64,000 nucleotides of DNA from DAMCZI01 sp032095175 (GCA_032095175.1 DAMCZI010000020.1:27497-91496); one strand, 5' to 3'. Positions 7,570 through 16,890 are shown, counted from the first letter of the stretch. Program-made: numbers and translations. Notes: a model not told the origin generated them from the sequence alone.

Positions 7570-9099
7570 TTATGCCAATTCTCCTGTATGCTTCATAACC
7601 TCATCAACAAGCTGTCCTGATGTTATAAGCTCTGCAGACTTATTTATTTCAACATACATTACTCTATCCTCTTCGATTGGTTCTACATGCTTTCTTATAA
7701 GCTCATATGCAGGTTTAGTACCCTTTCCAAGAGTTACATCCTCACCTCTAAGGTATAGAGCCTGTGAAGCAGCAAGATATTCTATTGCAAGAACCCTTGA
7801 TACATTGTATCTTATGCTTCTTGCCTTTCTTGCAGCAATGGTTCCCATACTTACATGGTCCTCCTGGTTTGCTGAGGATGGTATTGAGTCAACTGAAGCT
7901 GGGTGTGCTAACACCTTGTTTTCTGAAACAAGTGCTGCAGCTGCATACTGTGCAATCATAAATCCTGAGTTTAGTCCTCCCTTTCTAGTTAGGAATGCAG
8001 GAAGGTCATTTAGCTGGTAGTTAACTAACCTTTCGATTCTTCTTTCTGAAACGTTAGCAAGCTCTGAAAGTGCTATTCCAAGGAAGTCCATTGCAAGTGC
8101 AACTGGCTGTCCATGGAAATTTCCTCCTGATATAACCCTATCCTCATCTTCAAATATAATTGGGTTATCTGTTGCAGAGTTTATTTCTATCTCAATAACA
8201 TTTTTAACATACTCTATAGCATCCTTGCTTGCGCCATGAATCTGTGGTATGCATCTTAATGTATATGCATCCTGAACTCTAAGCTCACCCTGTTTTGTTG
8301 TAAGGCTGCTTCCTTCAAGTATGTTTAAAAGATTCTTTGCACATTTTCCTTGACCTGGCTGAGGTCTAACATCATGAACTCTATGATAATATGGATCTGT
8401 AATTCCCTTTAAGCTTTCAACTGTCATTGAAGCAACTATATCAGCTGTTCTGCTTAGATTTATAGCATCATAAACTGTAAGTGTTCCTACAGCAGTCATA
8501 ACCTGTGTTCCATTTATAAGAGCAAGTCCTTCTTTCTCAACAAGCTCAATAATTTCGATTCCTGCCTTCTTCATTGCTTCCTTTCCAGAAAGTTTTTCTC
8601 CTTTATAGAAGGCTTCTCCTTCACCTATCATTACAAGAACCATATGTGCTAAAGGTGCTAAATCTCCACTTGCACCAAGGGAACCCTTTTCAAATACAAC
8701 AGGAGTTACTCCCTTATTAAGCATTTCTATTAGAGTGTTAATTGTTGAAATTCTTGCACCTGAATATCCCTTACTAAGCGCATTTGCACGAAGAAGCATA
8801 ATTGCTCTTACTATTTCAATATCAAGTGGCTCTCCAACTCCACATGCATGAGAAATTATAAGATTCCTTTGAAGAGTCTTTGCATCTTCCTTGGATATTA
8901 CAACATCAGCAAATTTACCAAATCCAGTTGTAATACCATACTCAACTCTTCCCTCTTTAACAAACCTGTCAACTAATGCTCTGGCCTTCTGGATTTTCTC
9001 CTCAGCTTCTGTTGAAAGTTCTACCTTATAATTATTTCTTGCAACATTAACAACATCCTTGATGGTTAACTGATTACCATCTATTACTACCTTTGACAC
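7570..9099 (-). CDS. hutH: Histidine ammonia-lyase
   Basis: The 509-residue protein has the internal Ala-Ser-Gly triplet that forms the MIO cofactor (GSLGASGDLAPLAHM, about residues 141-155), plus YGITTGFGKFADV and ISGGNFHGQPVALAMDF. It deaminates L-histidine to urocanate, the first step of the pathway. The start is GTG at 9099 behind AGGGGGAATAGAT. It is first in transcription order, followed by ftcD, hutI and fchA. The next enzyme, urocanase, is not encoded in this window. Confidence 0.96.
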   Translation of the reverse strand: MSKVVIDGNQLTIKDVVNVARNNYKVELSTEAEEKIQKARALVDRFVKEGRVEYGITTGFGKFADVVISKEDAKTLQRNLIISHACGVGEPLDIEIVRAIMLLRANALSKGYSGARISTINTLIEMLNKGVTPVVFEKGSLGASGDLAPLAHMVLVMIGEGEAFYKGEKLSGKEAMKKAGIEIIELVEKEGLALINGTQVMTAVGTLTVYDAINLSRTADIVASMTVESLKGITDPYYHRVHDVRPQPGQGKCAKNLLNILEGSSLTTKQGELRVQDAYTLRCIPQIHGASKDAIEYVKNVIEIEINSATDNPIIFEDEDRVISGGNFHGQPVALAMDFLGIALSELANVSERRIERLVNYQLNDLPAFLTRKGGLNSGFMIAQYAAAALVSENKVLAHPASVDSIPSSANQEDHVSMGTIAARKARSIRYNVSRVLAIEYLAASQALYLRGEDVTLGKGTKPAYELIRKHVEPIEEDRVMYVEINKSAELITSGQLVDEVMKHTGELA

Positions 9100-9146
9100 A
9101 TCTATTCCCCCTTATTCTTCTTTTGACGGAATTATCAAACAACTTT

Positions 9147-9155
9147 ATTATAACA
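9147..9155 (-). promoter_or_regulatory. Candidate extended -10 promoter for hutH
   Basis: The minus strand reads TGTTATAAT, an extended -10 element (TGnTATAAT), about 50 bases before the hutH start. No good -35 box lies 17 bases upstream. A perfect palindrome TTATCATGATAA lies further upstream near 9208-9219 and could bind a regulator. Confidence 0.4.
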
Positions 9156-9274
9156 CTTAAATGCTGGGACTAATAGATGTTGAATTGTCTGAATATTTTT
9201 CCCGTGTTATCATGATAAAGCATTAGCACAATGCAATTTATGGACTCTCATATACCTATTGTTCCTTTGCAGCA

Positions 9275-10030
9275 CTATTTTATAATTCCTAACAGCATCT
9301 TTCCTGCAACAGCAAGGGACATTGTTATAAATATTGGCTTTATAAACTTTGCACCCTTTTTAAGCGCAAAGATGGTTCCAAATCTTGCCCCCACTATCAT
9401 ACATAAGGCTACTGGTAGTCCCATTTTGTAATCAATCTTTCCCTGAAGCGCAAAAACCACAAGTGATGTTACATTGCTTGTAAAGTTAATTATTCTGGCA
9501 TTTCCTCCAGCATTTAAAAAATCAAAGCCATATATACCGATAAAACCGAATATTAAAAACGAACCAGTTCCAGGACCGAAAAATCCATCATAAAATCCTA
9601 TGATAAGAACAAAGACCATACCCAGGATGATGTTTTTTTTGCTTATTCCCTGAAATTTGTTTTCCTGCCCAATGGACTTAGAAAACAGACTGTAGATTCC
9701 TACAACAAGTACAAGTATCAGTACAAGTGGCTTTAAGCTTTCCGATGGAACCTTCAAGGCTGCTAAAACCCCAAGTACAGCACCTATAATTGTAAAAGGT
9801 ATAAGGTATCTCGTTAACTTGAAATTCACCTTTCCTGAAGTTGCATATTTAATGGAGCTTGTACATGATGCTGCAGTAGCTGCAAACTTATTGGTTCCTA
9901 ATGCAAAATGTGCTGGAATCCCTACAGCCATAAACGCAGGAAGGCTTATCAAACCTCCTCCTCCAGCAATGGAATCAACAAAGGCTGCTGCAAATCCTGC
10001 AATACATAAAAAAATTAATTTTCCAGTCAA
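9275..10030 (-). CDS. TSUP-family (TauE/SafE) membrane permease
   Basis: The 251-residue hydrophobic protein has about eight membrane segments and the family's paired motifs, FVDSIAGGGGLISLPAF near residue 17 and GFYDGFFGPGTGSFLIFGF near residue 140. TSUP proteins move sulfite, sulfonates, sulfoacetate or other organic anions. The substrate cannot be predicted here. The start is a TTG at 10030 behind GGCGGTGA. It lies downstream of the OPT gene but beyond a strong terminator, so it is probably transcribed separately. Confidence 0.85.
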   Translation of the reverse strand: MTGKLIFLCIAGFAAAFVDSIAGGGGLISLPAFMAVGIPAHFALGTNKFAATAASCTSSIKYATSGKVNFKLTRYLIPFTIIGAVLGVLAALKVPSESLKPLVLILVLVVGIYSLFSKSIGQENKFQGISKKNIILGMVFVLIIGFYDGFFGPGTGSFLIFGFIGIYGFDFLNAGGNARIINFTSNVTSLVVFALQGKIDYKMGLPVALCMIVGARFGTIFALKKGAKFIKPIFITMSLAVAGKMLLGIIK

Positions 10031-10092
10031 AATATCACCGCCTGTTTATCAAATTCATTTCTATTGTATCATATACTTTATCCCTTTTTGCT

Positions 10093-10126
10093 ACAAAAAA
10101 ACAAAAAAACCGTGGAAATTCCACGG
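10093..10126 (-). terminator. Rho-independent terminator after the OPT transporter gene
   Basis: CCGTGG/CCACGG stem with a short AT loop. On the minus strand it is followed by TTTTTTTGTTTTTTT, a very strong T-tract. Confidence 0.9.
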
Positions 10127-10146
10127 CAATATTTTTATTCTATACC

Positions 10147-10205
10147 TTCCACCTTTTCAAACATTCTTAAAAGCTATATTACTTTGGCTGTTTAAAAGGT
10201 GAGAT
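10147..10205. repeat. Degenerate family A-like hairpin
   Basis: CCACCTTTTCAAACA and its partner GGCTGTTTAAAAGGTG form an imperfect stem like the inner arms of family A. The outer arms are largely lost, leaving only a GATGTAATAAAATCTTAC trace. Confidence 0.35.
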
Positions 10206-10216
10206 GTAATAAAATC

Positions 10217-12154
10217 TTACTTTATATCTACATTTTCTACCCTTTCTTTTCTTATTATGAAGCTATACATCCATACTGCCAAAAGAATGAATACAATAGC
10301 AGCTGTCCATGGATTCTGTGTTATTGCTGGCATGATTCTTTCACCAATGTTTATTGGTATATTCAAGCCTGCAAAAAGGGCTATAACTATACCAACAAGT
10401 GCATCACCTGCAACAAGTCCTGATGAAAGAAGTATTCCTCTTTCTGTCTGTTCCTTAAGCTGCTGTTCATCATTTTTAAACCTTTTATCAACTATAACCC
10501 TTACAATACCTCCAGCAAGAATTCCTGAGCTAAGATGTATTGGAAGGTACAATCCAAGTGCAAATGGCAGTATTGGAATATCCATTAAGGCACACATTAT
10601 TCCAAACACAGCACCTATTATAACCAGTGCCCAGGGCAGCTGACCTGTCATAACTCCCTGTACAACCATTGACATCAATGTTGCCTGTGGTGCAGGTATT
10701 GCCTTTGATCCCATTCCATATGTCCTATCAAGCATTAATATTACAAGTCCAACAAAGGCTGCAGCCACCAAAATACCAACATACATTCCTATTTGTATTG
10801 GTCTTGGAGTTCCTCCAATTATATATGTCGTCTTCATATTCTGTCCTGCTCCACCTGCAACTGCTATGGCAACACAGACTATTCCACCTGCAATAATTGC
10901 AGCCATCATACCTCTTTTATCAGTATATCCAGAAATCTTTAAAATAGAGGTTACAAACAAAAGCGTTGCAATTGTCATACCAGATACAGGATTGTTTGAT
11001 ACTCCTATAATACCAACTATCCTCGCAGATACAACTGAGAAGAAGAAAGCAAAAACTACAACCATTAAACCTCCAATAGGTCCAACGCTTACATTAGGCA
11101 GGAACCATGAAAGCAGGAATACTAGCACAGCGGCACCTATAACCCATGACATTGGCATATCCCTTTCTGTTCTCTTTGTAGTTCCGCCCTTTGCTCCAAG
11201 GCCTGATACTGCTGATCTAAAGGAGTTTATTATAGTAGGTAGAGATCTTCCAAGGCTTATAAATCCTCCCGCTGCAACTGCACCTGCTCCAACATATCTT
11301 ATATACTTACTCCATATTGCAGTAGCACTCATTTCAGATATAAGCTGTGTAGATGGGAATATAGGCTGTGGAAGTCCTGCTCCAAAGTATTTTATAAGTG
11401 GAATAAGGCCCATCCATGCTACAAGTGCTCCTGCAAACATATAAAGAGCCGCCTCAATTCCAACAATATAACCAACTCCAAGAAGAGAAGCCAATGTATT
11501 AACACCAAATATGGTATTTTGCATTGGAGCTATAACCCATTCAGGTTCCTCAAGCCAGAATCTAAATCCACCTGAAAAAAGCTTGTAAAGTCCTCCACCA
11601 AAGAGCCCTGTTAAAACTGTACCAAATCCAGCTCCTCCTGTACTTCCTGTAACCAAAACCTCTGCTGCTGCCATTCCTTCTGGATAAACAAGGCTTCCAT
11701 GCTCTTCAACAATCAAATATCTTCTTACAGGAACTATAAAGGCAATTCCTAAAAGTCCTCCAAGAAGAGTAACAGTTACAATTGTTGATAAACTCAACTT
11801 CATACCCCAGAGTATTATTGCAGGAAGTGTAAATATCAACCCTCCCGCAATTGACTCTCCCATTGAAGCAACGGATTGAATCATATTTGCCTCAAGTATG
11901 TTGTTTCTTCTAAATACTCCCTTCAAAAATCCCGTTGCAAGTATTGCAGCAGGTATTGAAGCTGATATTGTTAAACCTACTCTAAGTCCAAGGTATGTGT
12001 TTGCAGCACCAAAGAGTATTGCAAATAGTGCACCCAATATTATGGATACTGCTGTAGATTCAGGCATAACCTCACTGGCAGGTATATATGGAACATAGTC
12101 GTCACCATGTATACCGCCATAGGCTGTATGTGACAAACCTTTTTTCTCTGACAT
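10217..12154 (-). CDS. OPT-family oligopeptide transporter
   Basis: The 645-residue, strongly hydrophobic protein has some 14-16 membrane segments and the OPT-type NNPVSGMTIATLLF sequence near residue 390, as well as GAANTYLGLRVGLTISASIP near the N-terminus. Bacterial members are proton-driven importers of small peptides or metal chelates. Uptake of peptides would feed the amino-acid catabolism encoded next to it, but that link is only by position. The start ATG follows AAGGAGGT by seven bases. A candidate promoter lies at 12276-12304. Confidence 0.9.
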   Translation of the reverse strand: MSEKKGLSHTAYGGIHGDDYVPYIPASEVMPESTAVSIILGALFAILFGAANTYLGLRVGLTISASIPAAILATGFLKGVFRRNNILEANMIQSVASMGESIAGGLIFTLPAIILWGMKLSLSTIVTVTLLGGLLGIAFIVPVRRYLIVEEHGSLVYPEGMAAAEVLVTGSTGGAGFGTVLTGLFGGGLYKLFSGGFRFWLEEPEWVIAPMQNTIFGVNTLASLLGVGYIVGIEAALYMFAGALVAWMGLIPLIKYFGAGLPQPIFPSTQLISEMSATAIWSKYIRYVGAGAVAAGGFISLGRSLPTIINSFRSAVSGLGAKGGTTKRTERDMPMSWVIGAAVLVFLLSWFLPNVSVGPIGGLMVVVFAFFFSVVSARIVGIIGVSNNPVSGMTIATLLFVTSILKISGYTDKRGMMAAIIAGGIVCVAIAVAGGAGQNMKTTYIIGGTPRPIQIGMYVGILVAAAFVGLVILMLDRTYGMGSKAIPAPQATLMSMVVQGVMTGQLPWALVIIGAVFGIMCALMDIPILPFALGLYLPIHLSSGILAGGIVRVIVDKRFKNDEQQLKEQTERGILLSSGLVAGDALVGIVIALFAGLNIPINIGERIMPAITQNPWTAAIVFILLAVWMYSFIIRKERVENVDIK

Positions 12155-12275
12155 GTAATTACCTCCTTAATATTCTTGAAGTAACTTCAAAATTGCTCCC
12201 AATTCATTAATTATAAATATTAAAATGTATTTCGACTTATTTCCCCCTTTTAATTTATTTTGCAACAAATTCTCT

Positions 12276-12304
12276 GTATTATGTAATTTATTTTATTTTG
12301 TTAA
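12276..12304 (-). promoter_or_regulatory. Candidate sigma-A promoter of the OPT gene
   Basis: On the minus strand TTAACA and TAATAC are separated by 17 bases, about 120 bases before the start codon. Four to five matches per box make this plausible but not strong. Confidence 0.45.
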
Positions 12305-12363
12305 GTGCATAATCCGACAAAACCATATACTGCATTTATACATTAAAAACACAAAGAACAATT

Positions 12364-12561
12364 AATCTAATTTGCTGCCAATTGTTGCAGATTAAATTAA
12401 CCGTCCCTTGTATTTTTCCTTCCTAACAAACCAACTATCCATAATTTTACAAAAATCAAACAGGGACGGTTACTCTCTTTTGCGTACTAATTTTTGCAAA
12501 TTTGATTAGCCATCCCTATGTTTTTTTATTTACTTTTCTTTAACTCCACTAAACCGATGAA
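12364..12561. repeat. Direct repeat left of the transposase: REP modules plus remnant of the EamA gene end
   Basis: This copy matches 14026-14208 closely. It contains three REP-like boxes (AACCGTCCC, GGGACGGTTACTC, GATTAGCCATCCC) and ends in a segment coding on the minus strand for HRFSGVKEK-stop, nearly the same as the EamA C-terminus HRFSGVKAK-stop. It has about 20 extra bases in its middle compared with the other copy. Confidence 0.8.
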
Positions 12562-12718
12562 CTTGGGGGACGGTTACTCATTTTTATCAAATATAAAATG
12601 TTTCAAGAATTTAGAAACAGTTACTAAAAAAATCTAATGGAAAATACAGAGTAGTTTAATTTACTATTTTACACTCTGCTGCTTACAGCATTACATGCCA
12701 CTTATTACCAAAACAACT

Positions 12719-12744
12719 TAACCGTCCCGTTTTGGGGACGGTTA
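12719..12744. repeat. Compact REP palindrome
   Basis: TAACCGTCCC and GGGACGGTTA form a perfect stem around a short GTTTTG loop. This is the core of the family D REP sequence. Confidence 0.75.
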
Positions 12745-12867
12745 CTTATTTTTAAGTAAGTTTAAAGATATACAAGATAGTTTTTTAACTGTGATCTTAA
12801 TATAAAACATCCTATATGCATATTTTCTCTTACTTTAAATGATTTAATTTTAGAAACCTGTTTGAAT

Positions 12868-12899
12868 AAATAAAAATAAGCTATATTTTTCTATAGCTT
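12868..12899 (-). terminator. Terminator after the transposase gene
   Basis: AAGCTATA pairs with TATAGCTT on the minus strand, followed by ATTTTTATTT, about 60 bases beyond the stop codon. Confidence 0.6.
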
Positions 12900-12958
12900 G
12901 TCCACCCATATAATGTAGAATTAAAAAAGTCATTCCTATATTTTAAAAAATTTTGATC

Positions 12959-13885
12959 TTAAGAAATTTTTTTAATAGCATGACTACTTATAAACTCTTC
13001 AAATATATTTCTAAACCGTTCATCTGTATCTATCAAGTTAATGCCAAAACTGCTTAATGAAGAAACTCTACTCTGTGTTATATTCCCCAGAATCTTGCAT
13101 ATTGTGTTGCATTTGTAGTTGCATAGGCTCCTCATTAAAACGACCAACAGTGCCTTGGCATTAACAATTTCTCGGCAGTACTTGGCATAAAGCTTCGTTT
13201 TTGGCACATCCATCTTAGAGGATATAAACTCAACTATATCCTCTTCCTTATAACCTCTTACCAATATCTTCTTCTCACTTCTGTACTCTGTCTTTTCATT
13301 TTGAAACTCAATTTCCTCTTTGAACTTCTTGTCATCACACTTATACACATAACTAAGGTAGTTTTTTCTTGCAATCTTTGGAACTTTGTTAAACAATCCC
13401 ATTACGAGATCATCCTCTACCATCTCATAGGGGTCGTGCTTTAAGCCTAGATATACTCCAAGGCTTGAAAACTCATACTCTTCAGGGCGATTTTCATAGC
13501 CAGGTATATCTGTTGCGTTGTTATGCACATATGCTGATAACGCTAATAGGTATTCGTTATTCTCAACTATCTTGCTTTTAAACCTATCTTGGAATAGGTG
13601 ACCATGCCTTTTATGACGCTTGTTGAAGTATATAGCATATGCAAAATTAATGGAATGCATTATTTCTGAAATATCTGCATTGTTTGCATCAATGATAAGG
13701 TGATAATGAGTATCCATGAGGCAATAACCGTATATTCTGAACTTATATAAATTTTGATATTTCTTAATAATGCTTATGAACTTCAACTTATCCTTGTCAT
13801 TCTTGTAAAGAGCAACCTCACTTATGCTTCTTCCATATACGTGATATGGTAATTTCTGAGTCTTTTTTCTGGCTGTTCGGGGCAT
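12959..13885 (-). CDS. REP-associated tyrosine transposase (Y1_Tnp/RAYT family)
   Basis: This 308-residue protein starts MPRTARKKTQK, a typical RAYT N-terminus. It contains the HUH metal motif in DTHYHLII (about residues 62-69) and the downstream block AYAIYFNKRHKRHGHLFQ with the candidate catalytic tyrosine. RAYTs are single-strand, IS200-like nucleases thought to move or maintain REP palindromes. The C-terminal third (about 210-300) is a helical, DnaA-domain-IV-like DNA-binding region. I chose the ATG at 13885, behind GAGAGGTG, over the in-frame ATG at 13903. It is flanked by REP-bearing repeats on both sides, and related arrays occur at 21.2 kb. It appears intact. Confidence 0.9.
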   Translation of the reverse strand: MPRTARKKTQKLPYHVYGRSISEVALYKNDKDKLKFISIIKKYQNLYKFRIYGYCLMDTHYHLIIDANNADISEIMHSINFAYAIYFNKRHKRHGHLFQDRFKSKIVENNEYLLALSAYVHNNATDIPGYENRPEEYEFSSLGVYLGLKHDPYEMVEDDLVMGLFNKVPKIARKNYLSYVYKCDDKKFKEEIEFQNEKTEYRSEKKILVRGYKEEDIVEFISSKMDVPKTKLYAKYCREIVNAKALLVVLMRSLCNYKCNTICKILGNITQSRVSSLSSFGINLIDTDERFRNIFEEFISSHAIKKIS

Positions 13886-14005
13886 AAAAACACCTCTCTC
13901 CATCTTTTTCCTTTAAATTATTTCCAACGGAGTGAGGTGATATACAACTTATCAAATTTTATTGTTAATTTTATAATTATTTAAAACTGATTACGATAAA
14001 TTTTA

Positions 14006-14018
14006 CTTAACCGTCCCT
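14006..14018. repeat. Solo REP box
   Basis: CTTAACCGTCCCT, a single family D box between the transposase gene and the right-hand direct repeat. Confidence 0.5.
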
Positions 14019-14025
14019 ATTTGCC

Positions 14026-14208
14026 AATCTAATTTGCTAACAATTGTTGCAAATTAGATTAACCGTCCCTTGCGTTTTCTTTCCCAACAAACCAACTAAA
14101 AAATAAACAGGGACGGTTACTCTCTTTTGCATACTAATTTTTGCAAATTTGATTAGCCATCCTTATGTATTTTTATTTACTTTGCTTTAACTCCACTAAA
14201 CCGATGAA
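14026..14208. repeat. Direct repeat right of the transposase, including the real EamA gene end
   Basis: This is the second copy of the 12364-12561 repeat, with the same three REP-like boxes in the same order. Its last 32 bases are the true C-terminal codons and stop of the EamA gene. The identity stops abruptly after CCGATGAA in both copies. Confidence 0.8.
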
Positions 14209-15052
14209 TCATAAATACTGCTGTGAGGATTAATACTCCTCCTAATGCCATGTTTAAGGTAAACTTTTCTCCAAGTATGAAGTAGCCAAATATAAAGGAT
14301 AGGAAGGGTTCTATTGTACTTATAATAGAAGCTCTTGAGGAGCCGATTAGTTTTGCCCCTGTACAGAAGGCTAGAACAGGTATGCTGGTTGAAAATAATC
14401 CTAGAAGCATAGTGTTTGTCCATGCCCAAGGTGAAAATTGAAAGGCTATTCCACCTTTTATAAGTCCATAAATTAAATATGTTATAGTAACTGATGGCAG
14501 AATATAGGCTGTCATAACAGCAGGATGGATTCCCTCAAAACGTTTATCATCAATAAATGCTACATAAAGAGAATAGAAAACTGCTCCTAAAAGTGCAAGA
14601 ACTGTACCCTTAATGCTAATAAACTGGTTAGGTGAATAGGACGAAACGAGTATTCCAAGTATAGATAGTATTATTGCAAATAATTTATAAAATCCTATTT
14701 TTTCATTGGATTTAATTCTTAAAATAATTAGAACCCACACAGGATATGTAAACATCAATACCTCTGAAAATCCTGCAGATATGAATTTGTATGAATTGAA
14801 AAGAGTCAGCGCTGAACCTGAATAGCATATGCTTCCAAGTACAAAAATAGATATTATCTGTTTTAAAGTTATTCTAAACTCAATTTTTTTTAAAAGCACA
14901 TAAACCCACATAAAAATCGATGCTGATAAAAATCTTAAAAGAAGAACTGTTGTAACGCTTGCACCTCCACCATAGGCAAGCTTTGCAAATATAGGCATCA
15001 GTGCAAATCCTGCAGCAGATAAAAACACATAGAATTCACCCTTTAATCTCAT
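14177..15052 (-). CDS. EamA-family (DMT) transporter
   Basis: The 291-residue protein has about ten membrane helices in two EamA halves (residues ~1-135 and ~145-285). Motifs include GFALMPIFAKLAYGGG in the first half and SRASIISTIEPFLSFIFGYF in the second, the usual drug/metabolite transporter end segment. These carriers export or exchange amino acids, metabolites or nucleotide sugars. The substrate is unknown. I chose the ATG at 15052, behind GGGGGAG, because the longer frame would start at a TTG upstream of the ribosome site. The last codons form part of a repeat that is duplicated beyond the transposase. Confidence 0.88.
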   Translation of the reverse strand: MRLKGEFYVFLSAAGFALMPIFAKLAYGGGASVTTVLLLRFLSASIFMWVYVLLKKIEFRITLKQIISIFVLGSICYSGSALTLFNSYKFISAGFSEVLMFTYPVWVLIILRIKSNEKIGFYKLFAIILSILGILVSSYSPNQFISIKGTVLALLGAVFYSLYVAFIDDKRFEGIHPAVMTAYILPSVTITYLIYGLIKGGIAFQFSPWAWTNTMLLGLFSTSIPVLAFCTGAKLIGSSRASIISTIEPFLSFIFGYFILGEKFTLNMALGGVLILTAVFMIHRFSGVKAK

Positions 15053-15085
15053 GTAAACTCCCCCAAATATCAAAATAAAAAATGA

Positions 15086-15239
15086 GACTATCGCACAAAT
15101 ATCTATCCCTAGGTGACAGAATCTTGAGTTTTGAGTTATTTAATCAAAAGCATCTTCAGATGCTTTCATTAAATAAGTCAAAACTCAAGTGCCTGTTACC
15201 TTAGAACATAAGGCATAACCTTTCTTTGTACGGCAGTCC
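15086..15239. repeat. Family C nested palindrome, copy 1
   Basis: The outer arms are GACTATCGCAC and GTACGGCAGTCC. The inner long stem pairs CTTGAGTTTTGAGTTATTTA with its complement and is capped by AGCATCTTCAGATGCT. It lies between the EamA start and the murJ stop, and can serve as a terminator of murJ. Confidence 0.8.
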
Positions 15240-15249
15240 CATCCATATA

Positions 15250-16827
15250 CTATGCCCTCTTAACCTTTTTCTTTACCATATCAAGAACATAATCAAATTC
15301 ATCCATTTTTAATATATATGCGGCTCCAGCATATACCACAATACCTATAACAACAGGCACTCCAACATTTATAAGTTGTGCAAGCTTTCCTTCAAAACCA
15401 ATTTTTCCCTCAACAATCTTATAAGCAAAAAATGTAGCGCCACCCATTATAAAGGATGCAATAACTGACTTTACCGCTGAAACCATAAGCTCCTTTGTTC
15501 TAAGCCTCTTAAACTTCTTTCCCAGAAGCTTATACAAAAGTATCATCTCAAGAATTGAAGCCAGTGATGTAGAAAATGCTATTCCACCTATTGCCAACCC
15601 AGTAAACTTTACAAAGAACAGATTCAGTGTAACGTTAACAACCAGTATGATTGCACCGATCTTAACAGGAGTTTTAGTGTCCTGTATGGAATAAAACCCT
15701 CTGATTATTATAGGAACAACTGATTGTCCAATTAACCCAATGCTGTAGAAAGCAAGGGCAACTGCAGTCAGACCAACACTTTCTTCAGTAAACTTACCAT
15801 GCTTAAACAAAAGTCTAACTATTGGCTTGTCTAAAACGATTAATCCAACAGCAGCAGGTATTGTTATAAATGTAAGCACCCTGAGTCCCAATGAAAATGT
15901 CTTCTTAAAATCATCATACTCTTTTCTTGCAATCTGTGCAGCCATTGTTGGAAATATAGTTGTTGATATGGCCGCAGAGAATATACCAACTGGAAGCAGC
16001 ATTATTCTCTGTGCAAACCTTAATGATGCTATACTACCATCATCAAGCACTGATGCTATATTCTGATTTACAAGAAGCTGTGCCCTTACAATAGCAAGTC
16101 CAATAATAGATGGTCCCATTAGCCTGAGCATTCTTTTATAACCAGGGTTTTTTAAATCCAATGCAAATTTAAACTTTCCAGATACCCTTAAGAATTCCGG
16201 CGTTTGTATAGCAAGATTCGCAAATGCACCAATTATTACACCAATTGCCATTCCATATATACCAAAGGGCTTGGAAAGAATAATAGCTCCTAATATAATC
16301 CCTATGTTATAAACTACAGGTCCAAAGGCAGGAATTCTGAACCTTTTATAGGAATTCAGTATTCCCCTTACAAGCCCTGCCATAACAGTAAAGGTAACAG
16401 CAGGAAGCATTATCCTTGTAAGACTTACAGTAAGACTATATTTTTCTGGATTTTTAACTATTCCCATTGCCACAATTGGCACAAGATATTTAGCAAATAT
16501 TTCAGCAACTATATTAAATCCCACTATAAACAGCAGTGCAACGGTTATGAATGTGTTTGCAGCCTTCCATGCACCATCCTCATCATCCTTTGCCAAAAAG
16601 GCTGTAAACACAGGCATAAACCCTGCACTTAATGCTCCTGCAATAAGCAGATCAAACATTAAATCCGGTATTGTGAAGGCTGCAACAAAGGCATCGGTCT
16701 TTACACCCGCTCCGTAAACGTTTGCAACTATCATTTCTCTTACAAGGCCAAGCACCCTGCTTAAAAAAAGCGTTGCCATAACGATAATCGTCGCTTTGCC
16801 TACATTTTCTCCCTTGTTTTTAACCAT
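15250..16827 (-). CDS. murJ: MurJ/MviN-family lipid-linked oligosaccharide flippase (copy 1)
   Basis: The 525-residue protein has about 14 membrane helices and the MviN signature FLSRVLGLVREMIVANVYGAG near residue 20, plus SIASLRFAQRIMLLPVGIFS near residue 265. MurJ flips undecaprenyl-linked cell-wall precursors. Because it sits at the downstream end of the polysaccharide locus and a second paralogue lies at 47.3 kb, one copy may serve the polysaccharide and the other lipid II. The ribosome site is AAGGAGAAAAG. A good promoter (16862-16890) directly precedes it, so it can be transcribed on its own. Confidence 0.9.
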   Translation of the reverse strand: MVKNKGENVGKATIIVMATLFLSRVLGLVREMIVANVYGAGVKTDAFVAAFTIPDLMFDLLIAGALSAGFMPVFTAFLAKDDEDGAWKAANTFITVALLFIVGFNIVAEIFAKYLVPIVAMGIVKNPEKYSLTVSLTRIMLPAVTFTVMAGLVRGILNSYKRFRIPAFGPVVYNIGIILGAIILSKPFGIYGMAIGVIIGAFANLAIQTPEFLRVSGKFKFALDLKNPGYKRMLRLMGPSIIGLAIVRAQLLVNQNIASVLDDGSIASLRFAQRIMLLPVGIFSAAISTTIFPTMAAQIARKEYDDFKKTFSLGLRVLTFITIPAAVGLIVLDKPIVRLLFKHGKFTEESVGLTAVALAFYSIGLIGQSVVPIIIRGFYSIQDTKTPVKIGAIILVVNVTLNLFFVKFTGLAIGGIAFSTSLASILEMILLYKLLGKKFKRLRTKELMVSAVKSVIASFIMGGATFFAYKIVEGKIGFEGKLAQLINVGVPVVIGIVVYAGAAYILKMDEFDYVLDMVKKKVKRA

Positions 16828-16861
16828 AACTTTTCTCCTTTTCTTTCATAAGTCATATAAC

Positions 16862-16890
16862 ATTATAATCTATAGCCTTAATCAATTCAA
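16862..16890 (-). promoter_or_regulatory. Sigma-A promoter of murJ copy 1
   Basis: On the minus strand TTGAAT and TATAAT are separated by exactly 17 bases, about 35 bases before the start codon. Confidence 0.65.

Larger units (their letters stand above)
12155..12958. other. Gene-free 804 base stretch rich in REP-like repeats
   Basis: I see no gene here. From right to left it contains the terminator of the transposase gene (about 12870-12899), a compact REP palindrome (12719-12744), further GGGACGGTTAC boxes (12464, 12566), a ~198 bp repeat (12364-12561) duplicated at 14026-14208, and the OPT promoter region. Confidence 0.65.

Noticed and set aside
7463..8020. Long plus-strand open frame opposite hutH and similar plus-strand frames across the window
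   Set aside because: They lie antisense to strong minus-strand genes, have no ribosome sites or recognisable protein features, and have biased composition expected from the shadow of real codons.
9208..9219. TTATCATGATAA palindrome upstream of hutH as a known operator
   Set aside because: It is a perfect 12-base palindrome, but AT-rich palindromes this short arise by chance and I cannot match it to a known regulator, so it is mentioned only with the hutH promoter.
14196..14429. Small alternative-frame open reading frame within the EamA gene
   Set aside because: It overlaps the EamA coding region entirely in another frame and lacks a ribosome site or recognisable features.
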